Positions 1-7,488 of a stretch of 64,000 nt of DNA are shown piece after piece; within the stretch, counting starts at the first letter, position 1; each line of letters begins with the position of its first letter. Origin of the DNA: CALFXN01 sp937957815 (GTDB taxonomy: Bacteria; Synergistota; Synergistia; Synergistales; Aminobacteriaceae); the NCBI GenBank assembly GCA_036788195.1, contig DAIQNX010000005.1, positions 1 to 64,000 on the forward strand, written 5' to 3'. The translations under genes were made by a program, and so were the position numbers. The notes beneath the pieces were generated by a model that had not been told where the DNA came from, did not search any database, and was given only the letters and a program-made list of their open reading frames with translations.

Positions 1-2
1 TC

Positions 3-512
3 GGCTTCGAGCACGACGATATCACGCCCGACATCCTCGTTCTGGGCAAGATCCTCGGGGGAGGACTTCCGGTCGCGGCCGTCGTCACGACGGAAGACGT
101 CGAGCGCAGAAGCGCGGATGTCCTCGGCCGACACGTCCAGTCGCACCAGAACGATCCGTTTTCGGGACGGATCGCTTCGACGGTGATCGGTATCCTCAGC
201 AGGGGAGGGTTCGTCGAACGCGCGCGGGTCGTCGGGGAGCGACTACTCGGAGGACTCCGGAAACTCGCCCGCGAGTTTCCGGCGATCCGCGACGTTCGGG
301 GCCGCGGCGCGATGGTCGGCGCCGAGCTCGCGCCGCAGTACGCCGACCGGGGGCCAGAGCTGTCCCGCGCGCTTCTCGACGCGGGATTCATTCAGGACTT
401 CCACGTTCCGACCTCGACGCTCAGGCTCTTTCCGCCGTTCGTTACGGAAACGGACGATCTCGACGCCTTCACGGGCGCCTTCGGTCGCTCCGCGGCTGCG
501 TTGCTTCGCTGA
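3..512 (+). CDS. Class III PLP-dependent aminotransferase, C-terminal part (5' end outside window)
   Basis: The frame is open from the window edge and ends at TGA 510-512. The motif LGKILGGGLPVAAV contains the Lys that forms the Schiff base with PLP in fold-type I, class III aminotransferases (acetylornithine, GABA and beta-amino-acid transaminases, glutamate-1-semialdehyde aminomutase). Downstream, RDVRGRGAMVGAEL matches the usual RGxGLMxGxEL of the small domain. About 170 residues, roughly the C-terminal 40 percent, are visible. The short small domain and the missing N-terminus do not let me choose a substrate. A met promoter lies about 120 bases downstream, so this gene probably ends its own transcription unit. 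Confidence 0.85.
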   Translation, partial: GFEHDDITPDILVLGKILGGGLPVAAVVTTEDVERRSADVLGRHVQSHQNDPFSGRIASTVIGILSRGGFVERARVVGERLLGGLRKLAREFPAIRDVRGRGAMVGAELAPQYADRGPELSRALLDAGFIQDFHVPTSTLRLFPPFVTETDDLDAFTGAFGRSAAALLR

Positions 513-526
513 AAGGCGGCTGCGCG

Positions 527-643
527 ATGTTCGAGAGCACGGATTTCGCCGGGTTGTATCTCGTCGCCTTCGGGCGCCGGACCGTGAATCCTTCGTGGGA
601 CCAGAAGATTCCGGAGAACGACGGCTTTTCGCTTGACAGGTGA
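527..643 (+). CDS. Possible 38-residue ORF after the aminotransferase
   Basis: ATG 527 follows an AAGGCGG-like ribosome site that overlaps the aminotransferase stop. The peptide has no recognisable domain. Its last codons overlap the -35 box of the met promoter (633-638), which argues that this may simply be 3' untranslated sequence. Unrecognised and weakly supported. Confidence 0.2.
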   Translation: MFESTDFAGLYLVAFGRRTVNPSWDQKIPENDGFSLDR

Positions 644-661
644 CTAGGAGCGCAGTACCAT
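633..661 (+). promoter_or_regulatory. Sigma70-like promoter of the met leader
   Basis: TTGACA at 633-638, a 17-base spacer and TACCAT at 656-661. Initiation near 668 would give about 59 bases of leader before the leader-peptide ATG at 727, close to the 49 or so bases in the ilv leader. Confidence 0.65.
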
Positions 662-726
662 TCAATCATACCATGCGCTGTTTATAAAATAATGTATTTT
701 TCTGAAAGAAAGGAGGATTCGCCTCT

Positions 727-813
727 ATGTCGAATAGATCGGAAAAATGTCTTTTTTCGTCCATGTTGATGTGCATGCGGTGCGGATCCTCCCCTGGAGC
801 GATCGGCGCCTAG
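727..813 (+). CDS. Methionine leader peptide of the metQNI attenuator (28 aa)
   Basis: ATG 727 lies behind a clear ribosome site (GAAAGGAGG, about 10 bases upstream) and the frame closes at TAG 811-813. Residues 13-17 read Met-Leu-Met-Cys-Met (bases 763-777), with further Cys at 8, 16 and 19. The next genes import methionine, and a strong intrinsic terminator begins 22 bases after the stop. The simplest reading is a ribosome-mediated attenuator: stalling on Met codons when Met-tRNA is uncharged would favour an antiterminator. A GGATCC at 784-789 can pair with the GGATCC at 840-845 inside the left arm of the terminator. Peptide and hairpin are seen; regulation is inferred. Confidence 0.7.
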   Translation: MSNRSEKCLFSSMLMCMRCGSSPGAIGA

Positions 814-834
814 TCGCCGCGTGCGTCTCTCAGG

Positions 835-872
835 GCCGGGGATCCCGCAGAAAGGGATTCCCGGCTTTTTTT
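835..872 (+). terminator. Attenuator terminator upstream of metQ
   Basis: Left arm GCCGGGGATCCC (835-846) pairs with GGGATTCCCGGC (854-865) around a 7-base loop, followed by seven T (866-872). It sits between the leader peptide and the first structural gene, so it must be bypassed for metQNI expression. Confidence 0.85.
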
Positions 873-893
873 GTGCGCGTACGAAAGGAGGTG

Positions 894-1016
894 GTGGACC
901 GGTGGACGACGACATGTGCGATATGCGCGCGCCGCGAAAAACTAATGAAGGTCCCGGAAGAGACGAAACGCCGTCGCGGTGTCTTCGTGCCGGGCAAACA
1001 TCAGAAGGAGGAATGA
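894..1016 (+). CDS. Possible 40-codon ORF between attenuator and metQ
   Basis: An AAAGGAGG site at 884-891 lies just after the terminator. A frame from GTG 894 (or 891) runs to TGA 1014-1016 and encodes a basic peptide with a Cys-Ala-Ile-Cys pair. The same ribosome site could instead serve GTG 902, which is in frame with metQ and would add 40 residues before its signal peptide; I consider that less likely. The ilv leader has a 40-codon ORF at the equivalent place. Confidence 0.25.
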   Translation: MDRWTTTCAICARREKLMKVPEETKRRRGVFVPGKHQKEE

Positions 1017-1021
1017 TTCTC

Positions 1022-1801
1022 ATGAAACGAACGATTCTCGCTCTTGCGTTCATCCTCGCCGCAGCTTCTTGTGCTCCTGCCGCCGCAGGCCGGATCGTCA
1101 TCGGGGTCAGTCCGTTCCCGCACGGGGCGATCGCGCGCGTCGCGAAGGACGTTCTCGCGAAGGACGGCTATACGCTCGAAATCCGGGAGTTCACGGACTA
1201 CGTGACGCCGAACGTCGCGCTCTCGGAAAAGAGTCTCGACGCGAACTTCTTTCAGCACGTGCCGTATCTCGAGAATACCGTCAGGGAAAAGAAGTTCGAC
1301 CTGACGTGGGTCGCGAAGGTCCACATCGAACCTCTCGGAATGTACTCGAAAAAGATTCGGAACCTCGAAGGATTGAAACCCGGAGATACGGTCGCGATCC
1401 CCAACGATCCGACGAACGGCGCCCGCGCCCTGCGCCTTCTCGAGAAGAACGGACTCGTCAGGGTGAAAGCGGGCGACCTCGTGACGGTCCGGGACGTCAC
1501 GGAGAATCCGAAGTCGCTCAGAATCGTCGAGCTTGACGCGCCGCAGCTCCCGAGAAGTCTCGACGACACGGCGGCGTCCGTGATCAACACGAACTTCGCG
1601 GTCGAAGCGGGGCTCCTTCCGTCGAGGGACGCGATCGTGATCGAAGATCCGGACTCCCCGTATGCCAACGTCCTGGCCGTCCGCGCCGGAGACAGGGATT
1701 CCGCGGCGGTCCGGGCGCTCGTCGGGGCCTTCACCTCTCCGGAAGTGAAGCGCTTTATCGAAACGGAACTCGTTCCGAAGGGAATCGTCGCCGCATTCTA
1801 G
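1022..1801 (+). CDS. metQ: D-methionine ABC transporter substrate-binding lipoprotein MetQ
   Basis: 259 residues, the normal length for MetQ/NlpA. The ATG at 1022 is chosen because AGAAGGAGG lies about 9 bases upstream and because it starts a typical signal sequence (MKRTILALAFILAAASC) whose Cys can be lipid-modified. The mature protein begins RIVIGVSPFPHGAIA and contains YLENTV and FFQHVPYL segments typical of the NlpA family. It would bind methionine outside the inner membrane and hand it to MetI/MetN. It is the first gene of metQNI and lies about 150 bases after the attenuator terminator. Confidence 0.93.
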   Translation: MKRTILALAFILAAASCAPAAAGRIVIGVSPFPHGAIARVAKDVLAKDGYTLEIREFTDYVTPNVALSEKSLDANFFQHVPYLENTVREKKFDLTWVAKVHIEPLGMYSKKIRNLEGLKPGDTVAIPNDPTNGARALRLLEKNGLVRVKAGDLVTVRDVTENPKSLRIVELDAPQLPRSLDDTAASVINTNFAVEAGLLPSRDAIVIEDPDSPYANVLAVRAGDRDSAAVRALVGAFTSPEVKRFIETELVPKGIVAAF

Positions 1802-1821
1802 CGGCGGATTCGGAGGGACGG

Positions 1822-2790
1822 ATGATTTCCGTCGAACACGTGTGCCGGAATTTCGGGAATCTGAACGCCCTGCGCGACGTCTCGTTTTCCGTCGCGCGGG
1901 GGGAAATCTTCGGGATCGTCGGGCATTCAGGCGCGGGAAAATCGACGCTGCTCCGGTGTCTCAACGGTCTCGAACGGTACGGGAGTGGAACGATCCGCGT
2001 CATGGGGCGCGAGGTTGCGGGGCTCGGGGAGGAGGAACTGCGCGACCTCCGGCGCGGCATGGGAATGGTGTTCCAGAACTTCGGCCTCATGGAGCGGAAG
2101 AATGTTGCGGAGAACGTCGCGTGGCCGCTCGACGTCTGGAAGGTTCCGCGCGACGCGGCGGAGCGGCGGGTTGAGGAACTTCTCGACATCGTCGGCCTTT
2201 CGTCGAAACGGGCCGGACGGATCCGCAATCTGAGCGGCGGGGAGAAACAACGCGTCGGCATCGCGCGCGCGCTTGCCCTTTCCCCGGGAATTCTTCTCTG
2301 CGACGAGCCGACCTCCGCGCTCGACCCCGCGACGACGGAATCGATCCTCGGGCTCCTCGGAGACATCAATAGGAACCTCGGAGTGACGATCCTCCTCGTA
2401 ACGCATCAGATGGAGGCGGTCAAGAGGATCTGCGACAGGGTTCTGCTGCTCGACCGGGGGCGGGTGTGCGGCTGCGGGCGTACGGAGGACGTCTTTCTCT
2501 CGCCGTCTCCGGAGATGAAGCGATTCGTCCGAGACGATTATGCCTCTCCGGAGGAGGGTGTCTGCGTCAGGGTCGCGTTTCCGCGCGAGGTCGCGGGAGA
2601 GAGCGTCGTCTCACGGATGGCCCGCGATCTCGCGATCGATTTCTGCGTGGTCGGAGGGCGCCTCGAACGATATCGCGATACCGTCCTCGGGTTTCTGATC
2701 ATCAGCGTCCGCCCGGAAGATCTCGAAGGCGTCGCGGGCTACCTCTCGGGGAAGCGTCTTCTCTGGGAGGTGATCGACGATGTGGCGTGA
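1822..2790 (+). CDS. metN: Methionine ABC transporter ATP-binding protein MetN
   Basis: 322 residues. The Walker A motif is GHSGAGKST, the ABC signature is LSGGEKQR (E in place of the more common Q), and Walker B is ILLCDEPTSALD, followed by the switch His in LLVTHQM. The last 80 or so residues form the extra C-terminal NIL-type domain that in MetN binds methionine and inhibits transport. It starts 20 bases after metQ and overlaps metI by 11 bases, so translation is probably coupled. Confidence 0.93.
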   Translation: MISVEHVCRNFGNLNALRDVSFSVARGEIFGIVGHSGAGKSTLLRCLNGLERYGSGTIRVMGREVAGLGEEELRDLRRGMGMVFQNFGLMERKNVAENVAWPLDVWKVPRDAAERRVEELLDIVGLSSKRAGRIRNLSGGEKQRVGIARALALSPGILLCDEPTSALDPATTESILGLLGDINRNLGVTILLVTHQMEAVKRICDRVLLLDRGRVCGCGRTEDVFLSPSPEMKRFVRDDYASPEEGVCVRVAFPREVAGESVVSRMARDLAIDFCVVGGRLERYRDTVLGFLIISVRPEDLEGVAGYLSGKRLLWEVIDDVA

Positions 2791-3415
2791 ACTCGCGTCC
2801 GCCCTGGCGGACACCCTGTATATGGTCTCGGCGTCGACGTTCTTCTCCGTCGTGTTCGGATTCGTTACGGCCGTGGCGATGGTACTGACGCGCCCCGGAG
2901 GCCTGCGGCCGAACGCGGCCGCCCATACGGCGCTCGACCTGGTCGTGAATCTTCTGCGGTCCTTTCCATTCGTCATCCTGATGATCGCGATCATTCCGCT
3001 GACCCGCTTCCTCGCGGGAACATCGATCGGAAGCACCGCCTCAATCGTGCCGCTCACCGTCGCCGCGACGCCGTTCGTCGCGCGGATCATCGAGGGAAGC
3101 CTTCTCGGAGTGGATCCGGACGTCATCGAAGCGGCGCGTTCGTTCGGCGCACGCGACCTCCAGGTGGTTTTCGGCGTCATGGTCCGCGAGGCGACGCCGT
3201 CGATCATCCTCGACATCGCCATCGTCGCGGTCAATCTCGTCGGGTATTCCGCGATGGCCGGGGCGCTCGGAGGGGGCGGGCTCGGAGATCTCGCGATCCG
3301 GTACGGGTACAACAGATTTCAGACGGATATCATGGTGTATTCTATCATTGTGCTGATCGTCGTCGTCCAGCTCATCCAGCGGACCGGAACGCTCCTCTCG
3401 CGGAAGATACGGTGA
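2780..3415 (+). CDS. metI: Methionine ABC transporter permease MetI
   Basis: 211 residues with about five hydrophobic segments. The BPD_transp_1 coupling loop is visible as EAARSFGARDLQVVFGVM around residue 115-132. Length and order match MetI of MUT-family importers. The ATG is inside the end of metN. A bidirectional hairpin follows six bases after the stop. Confidence 0.92.
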   Translation: MWRELASALADTLYMVSASTFFSVVFGFVTAVAMVLTRPGGLRPNAAAHTALDLVVNLLRSFPFVILMIAIIPLTRFLAGTSIGSTASIVPLTVAATPFVARIIEGSLLGVDPDVIEAARSFGARDLQVVFGVMVREATPSIILDIAIVAVNLVGYSAMAGALGGGGLGDLAIRYGYNRFQTDIMVYSIIVLIVVVQLIQRTGTLLSRKIR

Positions 3416-3420
3416 AAAAA

Positions 3421-3458
3421 ACGTCCCCGCCGTACCTGAACAGGTGCGACGGGGACGT
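3421..3458. terminator. Bidirectional terminator between metI and the methyltransferase
   Basis: ACGTCCCCG (3421-3429) pairs with CGGGGACGT (3450-3458) and the stem extends imperfectly inward. The seven A just before it (3414-3420) become a T run for the minus-strand gene, so termination is probably stronger for the methyltransferase than for metI. Confidence 0.75.
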
Positions 3459-3462
3459 TCCT

Positions 3463-4182
3463 TTACCCATTCCGTCCGACGAAGGCTCCCATCGCGATGT
3501 CCGGCTCCGTGTATCGCTCGACGAGCGATAGGCCCGCGGAGCGGAAGAACGAGACGTATTCCTCCTCCGAGAAGAGGCCGATGTCCATCGTCTGCGTATG
3601 GTAGCGAACCTGTCCGTTCTGGCCGATGAGATGGTGGAACGAGACTTCGACGACGCCTTCGGACTTCCGCCGGACGTTCTCCATGCGCGCTATGCCGATC
3701 TCCGGACGGTTCACGGCGTCGACCACGAGCGCGTCATGGAACGTCTCCTTCGTCATCCACGGAACGAGGACGAGAACGCCGCCGGTGGCGAGATGGCGTT
3801 TCATCGAGGCGACGGCCCGACGGGCGGCCTCGGGTGTTCCCGTGAAGCCGATGCCCCCGTACATGCAGATGATGGCGTCGTAGGAGGCGTCGAACGAGAA
3901 ATCCGTCATATCGGCGAGATGGAACGGGATGTCGGGGAAGTTCTTCCGGGCGATCCGCAGCATGTCTTCGCTGAGGTCGAGCCCTTCGACCTCGTATCGG
4001 TCCTTCAGGAACGGCACATGTCCTCCCGTTCCGCACGCAACGTCGAGGAGTCGGACTCCGCGGCTTCGACCGTGGCGCTTCAGGATCCGGTCGACGGCGC
4101 CGGCCTCGATCCGGTACATGTCCGGACGCACGTACAGTGCGTCGTAATATGGCGCGATGTCGCTGAAGCTCATGTCGCTCAT
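3463..4182 (-). CDS. Class I SAM-dependent methyltransferase
   Basis: 239 residues starting at ATG 4182, chosen because AAAGGGAGG lies 7 bases upstream; the frame is open 37 codons further but without a ribosome site. The SAM-binding glycine loop is LLDVACGTGGHVPFL near residue 40-55, followed by VEGLDLSEDML and a motif-IV-like AIICMYGGIGF. It resembles the ubiE/Tam-like family whose substrates cannot be read from sequence. It stands alone, convergent with metI and divergent from the ilv operon. A TATAAT-like -10 is visible on the minus strand at 4311-4316. Confidence 0.8.
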   Translation of the reverse strand: MSDMSFSDIAPYYDALYVRPDMYRIEAGAVDRILKRHGRSRGVRLLDVACGTGGHVPFLKDRYEVEGLDLSEDMLRIARKNFPDIPFHLADMTDFSFDASYDAIICMYGGIGFTGTPEAARRAVASMKRHLATGGVLVLVPWMTKETFHDALVVDAVNRPEIGIARMENVRRKSEGVVEVSFHHLIGQNGQVRYHTQTMDIGLFSEEEYVSFFRSAGLSLVERYTEPDIAMGAFVGRNG

Positions 4183-4344
4183 GGTATGCCTCCCTTTCGC
4201 GGAATGGGGCGTCGATCCGGCCGATGCCGGACGAAATTGGGAATATACTGTTCGGAGAGCGAGAATTATAAGCGTATGTGCACTGGTGCGCAAGGTCGGC
4301 GAATCCGGATATTATAGTCGGAAAAATCTGATATGACTGTCACG

Positions 4345-4373
4345 TTGACAGGCTTCCGGCGACTTCATAGAAT
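4345..4373 (+). promoter_or_regulatory. Sigma70-like promoter of the ilv leader
   Basis: TTGACA (4345-4350), 17 bases, TAGAAT (4368-4373). Initiation near 4380 leaves about 49 bases before the leader peptide ATG at 4429. Confidence 0.7.
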
Positions 4374-4428
4374 ACTTCGCAATTTACCGTGAATGCCGAA
4401 CGATTTTGACACGAAGGAGGGCTGCCCG

Positions 4429-4530
4429 ATGAATCGATCGATTGCGAACGACAAAACTTGCGTAATTTCCGTTTCCGTCATCGTTATTATTCGCTGCGGG
4501 GCCCCTCCCGGAGTGCCGGAGGTCGTGTAG
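4429..4530 (+). CDS. Branched-chain amino-acid leader peptide of the ilvCBN attenuator (33 aa)
   Basis: ATG 4429 is preceded by GAAGGAGGG (about 8 bases away) and the frame ends at TAG 4528-4530. Residues 12-21 read VISVSVIVII, so eight of ten codons are Ile or Val (bases 4462-4491). The downstream genes make Ile and Val, and a strong terminator starts 16 bases after the stop. CGGGG (4497-4501) and CTCC (4505-4508) can pair with CCCCG (4555-4559) and GGAG (4551-4554) of the terminator's left arm, giving an antiterminator. This is the logic of the enterobacterial ilv leaders. There are no Leu codons in the run, so Ile/Val rather than Leu would be sensed. Confidence 0.85.
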   Translation: MNRSIANDKTCVISVSVIVIIRCGAPPGVPEVV

Positions 4531-4545
4531 ACCCGCGGCGCCTTC

Positions 4546-4587
4546 GGGCCGGAGCCCCGTTTTTTTCGGGGTTCCGGCCCTTTTTTT
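4546..4587 (+). terminator. Attenuator terminator upstream of ilvC
   Basis: Fourteen-base arms GGGCCGGAGCCCCG (4546-4559) and CGGGGTTCCGGCCC (4567-4580) pair with one G-U, around an all-T loop, followed by seven T (4581-4587). Confidence 0.9.
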
Positions 4588-4609
4588 ATTTCCTGGAGGG
4601 AGGTGTCGA

Positions 4610-4732
4610 TTGAACGAACCCGGGGAAAGCGAATCTCGCCCCCGGAAGAACCGTGTCGCGGGAACGGTGAAGGAGCCGCGCGGAGGACCGGGACCGCCGG
4701 GTGGGTTTCGAAAAAGCCGGAAAACGAACTGA
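4610..4732 (+). CDS. Possible 40-residue basic peptide between the ilv attenuator and ilvC
   Basis: GGAGGGAGG at 4594-4602 is a very strong ribosome site with the right spacing for TTG 4610. The frame runs 40 codons to TGA 4730-4732, 16 bases before ilvC. The product is rich in Arg, Lys, Pro and Gly and matches nothing I recognise. It could be a real small protein, or a ribosome-loading site that keeps the post-terminator RNA translated. Confidence 0.3.
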   Translation: MNEPGESESRPRKNRVAGTVKEPRGGPGPPGGFRKSRKTN

Positions 4733-4748
4733 ATGGAGCGTGAATGCA

Positions 4749-5759
4749 ATGGCGACGGTACTGTTTGACAGGGATGCGGACATAGGGCTCTTTTCGGGAA
4801 AGACGGTCGCGATCCTCGGGTATGGAAGTCAGGGGCACGCGCACGCACAGAACCTGCGCGACAGCGGAGTTTCCGTTGTCGTCGGACTGCAGGAGGGGAG
4901 CAGGTCGAGGGAAAGAGCCGAAGGGGACGGGTTCGAGGTCCTGTCCGTCCGGGAAGCTGCGGCCCGTGCGGACGTGGTCATGTTTCTGATGCCCGATCAC
5001 GTCCAGGCGGATGTCTATCGCGAATCGGTCGCGCCGGCCCTGAAGGATGGCGCGGCGCTCGGGTTCGCGCACGGTTTCTGCATCCACTTCCATCAGGTCG
5101 TTCCGGGGACGGCGAACGATGTGTTCATGGTCGCGCCGAAGGGGCCTGGGCATCTCGTCCGGCGCATGTACCTCGAAGGACGGGGCGTTCCGTGTCTGCT
5201 CGCGGTATATCGAAACGCCTCGGGAAAGGCCCGGGAACTTGGACTCGCCTACGCGTCGGCGATCGGCGGCGCCAGGGCCGGGGTCATCGAAACGACGTTC
5301 GAGGAAGAGACTGAGACGGACCTTTTCGGGGAGCAGGCGGTGCTGTGCGGCGGCGTCTCGGAACTCATGAAGGCTGGATTCGAGACGCTCGTCGAGGCCG
5401 GATACCAGCCCGAGATCGCCTATTTCGAGTGCATGAACGAAATGAAGCTCATCGTCGACCTGATCTTCGAGGGGGGGCTGAACTGGATGCGCTTCTCGGT
5501 AAGCGATACCGCCAAGTACGGTGACATGACGGCCGGAAAAACGATCATCGACGATCGAGTCCGCGCGTCGATGCGCGAGTTGCTCGATCGCGTCCGTGAC
5601 GGATCGTTCGCGAAGGACTGGATCCTCGAGAATCGATGCGGACGTCCGCGGATGAAGCAATGGCTCCGGCGCGAGAAGACGCACGAAATCGAACGGGTCG
5701 GGGCGGCGCTGCGAAGCATGATGCCCTGGCTCGACGCGAAGTCGGCGCCCGAAGAGTAG
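4749..5759 (+). CDS. ilvC: Ketol-acid reductoisomerase (class I)
   Basis: 336 residues, the class I length. It converts acetolactate or acetohydroxybutyrate to the dihydroxy acid using NADPH and Mg. The Rossmann loop is GYGSQGHAHAQNLRDSG at about 24-40. The two metal ligands of the family are seen as Asp and Glu of TDLFGEQAVLCGG near 190 and 194, and a second acidic set lies in CNEMKLIVDLIFEGG. ATG 4749 gives the family N-terminus. The ribosome site (GGAGCG) is modest, so coupling with the upstream small ORF is possible. First structural gene of ilvC-ilvB-ilvN. Confidence 0.95.
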   Translation: MATVLFDRDADIGLFSGKTVAILGYGSQGHAHAQNLRDSGVSVVVGLQEGSRSRERAEGDGFEVLSVREAAARADVVMFLMPDHVQADVYRESVAPALKDGAALGFAHGFCIHFHQVVPGTANDVFMVAPKGPGHLVRRMYLEGRGVPCLLAVYRNASGKARELGLAYASAIGGARAGVIETTFEEETETDLFGEQAVLCGGVSELMKAGFETLVEAGYQPEIAYFECMNEMKLIVDLIFEGGLNWMRFSVSDTAKYGDMTAGKTIIDDRVRASMRELLDRVRDGSFAKDWILENRCGRPRMKQWLRREKTHEIERVGAALRSMMPWLDAKSAPEE

Positions 5760-5783
5760 GGCCGGCGGAGAGAGGGGCATCCC

Positions 5784-7463
5784 ATGAGGATGACGGGAGC
5801 GGAAATGGTGGTCCGACTGCTCGAGGCGAACGGGGCGACGCACGTCTTCGGAATTCCGGGAGGTTCGGTCATTCCGCTGTACGACGCATTCTCCGACGCG
5901 CGTTTCACGCACCTTCTCATGCGCCACGAACAGGCGGCCGTCCACGCGGCGGACGGCTTTGCCCGCGTCTCGGGCAGGCCGGGAGTCTGCGTCTGTACGT
6001 CGGGACCCGGGTTCACGAACTGCCTGACGGGGCTCGCGACCGCGTTTGCGGATTCCGTTCCCCTTGTCCTCGTGTGCGGGCAGGTCGCGACGTCGCTGAT
6101 CGGAACGGACGCGTTCCAGGAAGCCGATGTGTTCGGCGGGAGTCTTTCGGTCGTCAAGCACAGCTTCATGGTCCGCGATCTCGCGGGGCTTGCGCGAACG
6201 TTCCGGAGCGCATTCGGAATCGCCGGAGAAGGACGTCCGGGACCTGTCCTCATCGAGATTCCCGTCGATCTCCAGCGGGAAGTTGGGGATCTGCCATCCG
6301 GGACGACCGATGGCGAATGTCCGGTGCGGGTCTCCGGAAGAGGCGGCGCGACGCCTGAACTCCGGGAGGCGCTCCGGCTTCTCGACGCGGCGGAGCGCCC
6401 GATGTTTCTGGCCGGCGGCGGCGTGATGATTTCGAGGGCCTCGGAGGCGCTTCTGTCGTGCGCCGAGCGCTTTCAGGCCCCTGTCGCCACCACTCTTCTG
6501 GGGAAAGGGAGTTTCCCCGGGAGTCATCCGCTGTCTCTCGGGATGGCGGGAATGCACGGAACGCCGCAGGCGAACCTCGCGCTCTCGGAGGCGGACGTCA
6601 TTCTGGCCGTCGGAACCCGCTTCAGCGACAGGACGACGGGAAACACTGGTTTCTTCGGAAAGGCGGCGGCCGTCATTCATATCGATATCGACGCGTCTGA
6701 AATCGGGAAGGTCGTCGCTCCGAGTCTCGGAATCGTCGCGGATGCGGGGGATGCCCTCCGATTCCTGAACGAATGTCCGGGAAGACGCCGCGATCCGTCC
6801 TGGGTCGCGCGCACGCGCGAGTGGAGGGCGCGGTACGCCGCGCCCGGGATGATGCAGGGGGGATTTCATCCCGGAGACATCGTCAGGAGGATCCGGAATG
6901 CGTTCGACGACGTCGTCCCCCTCGTCGCCGATGTCGGACAGAATCAGATGTGGGCCGCGCAGCACTGGTCGGCGGAACATCCGGGGACGTTTCTGACCTC
7001 CGGCGGGCTCGGGACGATGGGATACGCCCTGCCCGCCGCGGTGGGAGCGTCGTTCGCCGCAGGTCTCTCCCCAGTCGTCTGCGTCGCAGGAGACGGCGGA
7101 TTCCTGATGAATGTCCAGGAGCTCGATACCTGCGTGCGCTACGCCGTCCCCATCCGGATATTCATTCTGAACAACGGCTGCCTCGGCATGGTGCGGCAGT
7201 GGCAGGAGCTGTTTCGGGACGGCCGTTACTCCCAGACCGTGACCGGTTCCCCGTGCGACTACGTCAGGCTTGCCGGCGCGTTCGGCATTCCGGGATTTTC
7301 ATGCTCCTCGCTCGAAGGGCTCGATTCGGTCCTGTCCGAAGTCGCTTCGGTCGAAGGGCCGGTATTGGTCGAATGCCGGATCGCGCAGGAGGAGAACGTC
7401 TTTCCCATGGTCCCACCGGGGGGCGCTCTGGGCGATTTTCTGTTCCGCGCCGGAGATGCCTGA
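5784..7463 (+). CDS. ilvB: Acetolactate synthase large (catalytic) subunit
   Basis: 559 residues with the three domains of ThDP enzymes. The N-terminal Pyr domain has FGIPGGSVIPLYDAF and the activating Glu in LLMRHEQAAVHAADGFAR (about residue 48). The central FAD-type domain follows, and the C-terminal PP domain has the ThDP/Mg motif GDGGFLMNVQELDT through FILNN near 437-465. It condenses two pyruvates, or pyruvate and 2-oxobutyrate. It lies 24 bases after ilvC and 25 before ilvN. Confidence 0.95.
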   Translation: MRMTGAEMVVRLLEANGATHVFGIPGGSVIPLYDAFSDARFTHLLMRHEQAAVHAADGFARVSGRPGVCVCTSGPGFTNCLTGLATAFADSVPLVLVCGQVATSLIGTDAFQEADVFGGSLSVVKHSFMVRDLAGLARTFRSAFGIAGEGRPGPVLIEIPVDLQREVGDLPSGTTDGECPVRVSGRGGATPELREALRLLDAAERPMFLAGGGVMISRASEALLSCAERFQAPVATTLLGKGSFPGSHPLSLGMAGMHGTPQANLALSEADVILAVGTRFSDRTTGNTGFFGKAAAVIHIDIDASEIGKVVAPSLGIVADAGDALRFLNECPGRRRDPSWVARTREWRARYAAPGMMQGGFHPGDIVRRIRNAFDDVVPLVADVGQNQMWAAQHWSAEHPGTFLTSGGLGTMGYALPAAVGASFAAGLSPVVCVAGDGGFLMNVQELDTCVRYAVPIRIFILNNGCLGMVRQWQELFRDGRYSQTVTGSPCDYVRLAGAFGIPGFSCSSLEGLDSVLSEVASVEGPVLVECRIAQEENVFPMVPPGGALGDFLFRAGDA

Positions 7464-7488
7464 GATTCTTGTGTGAGAGGTGACGACG

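Noticed and set aside
690..872. T-box riboswitch upstream of metQ
   Set aside because: A terminator and a GCCGCG stretch are present, but the conserved T-box sequence (a GGTGGNACCGCG-type bulge) and specifier loop are not convincing. The translated Met-rich leader with its own ribosome site explains the region better.
902..1021. N-terminal extension of MetQ from GTG 902
   Set aside because: It would put 40 polar residues before a normal signal peptide, and ATG 1022 has its own good ribosome site.
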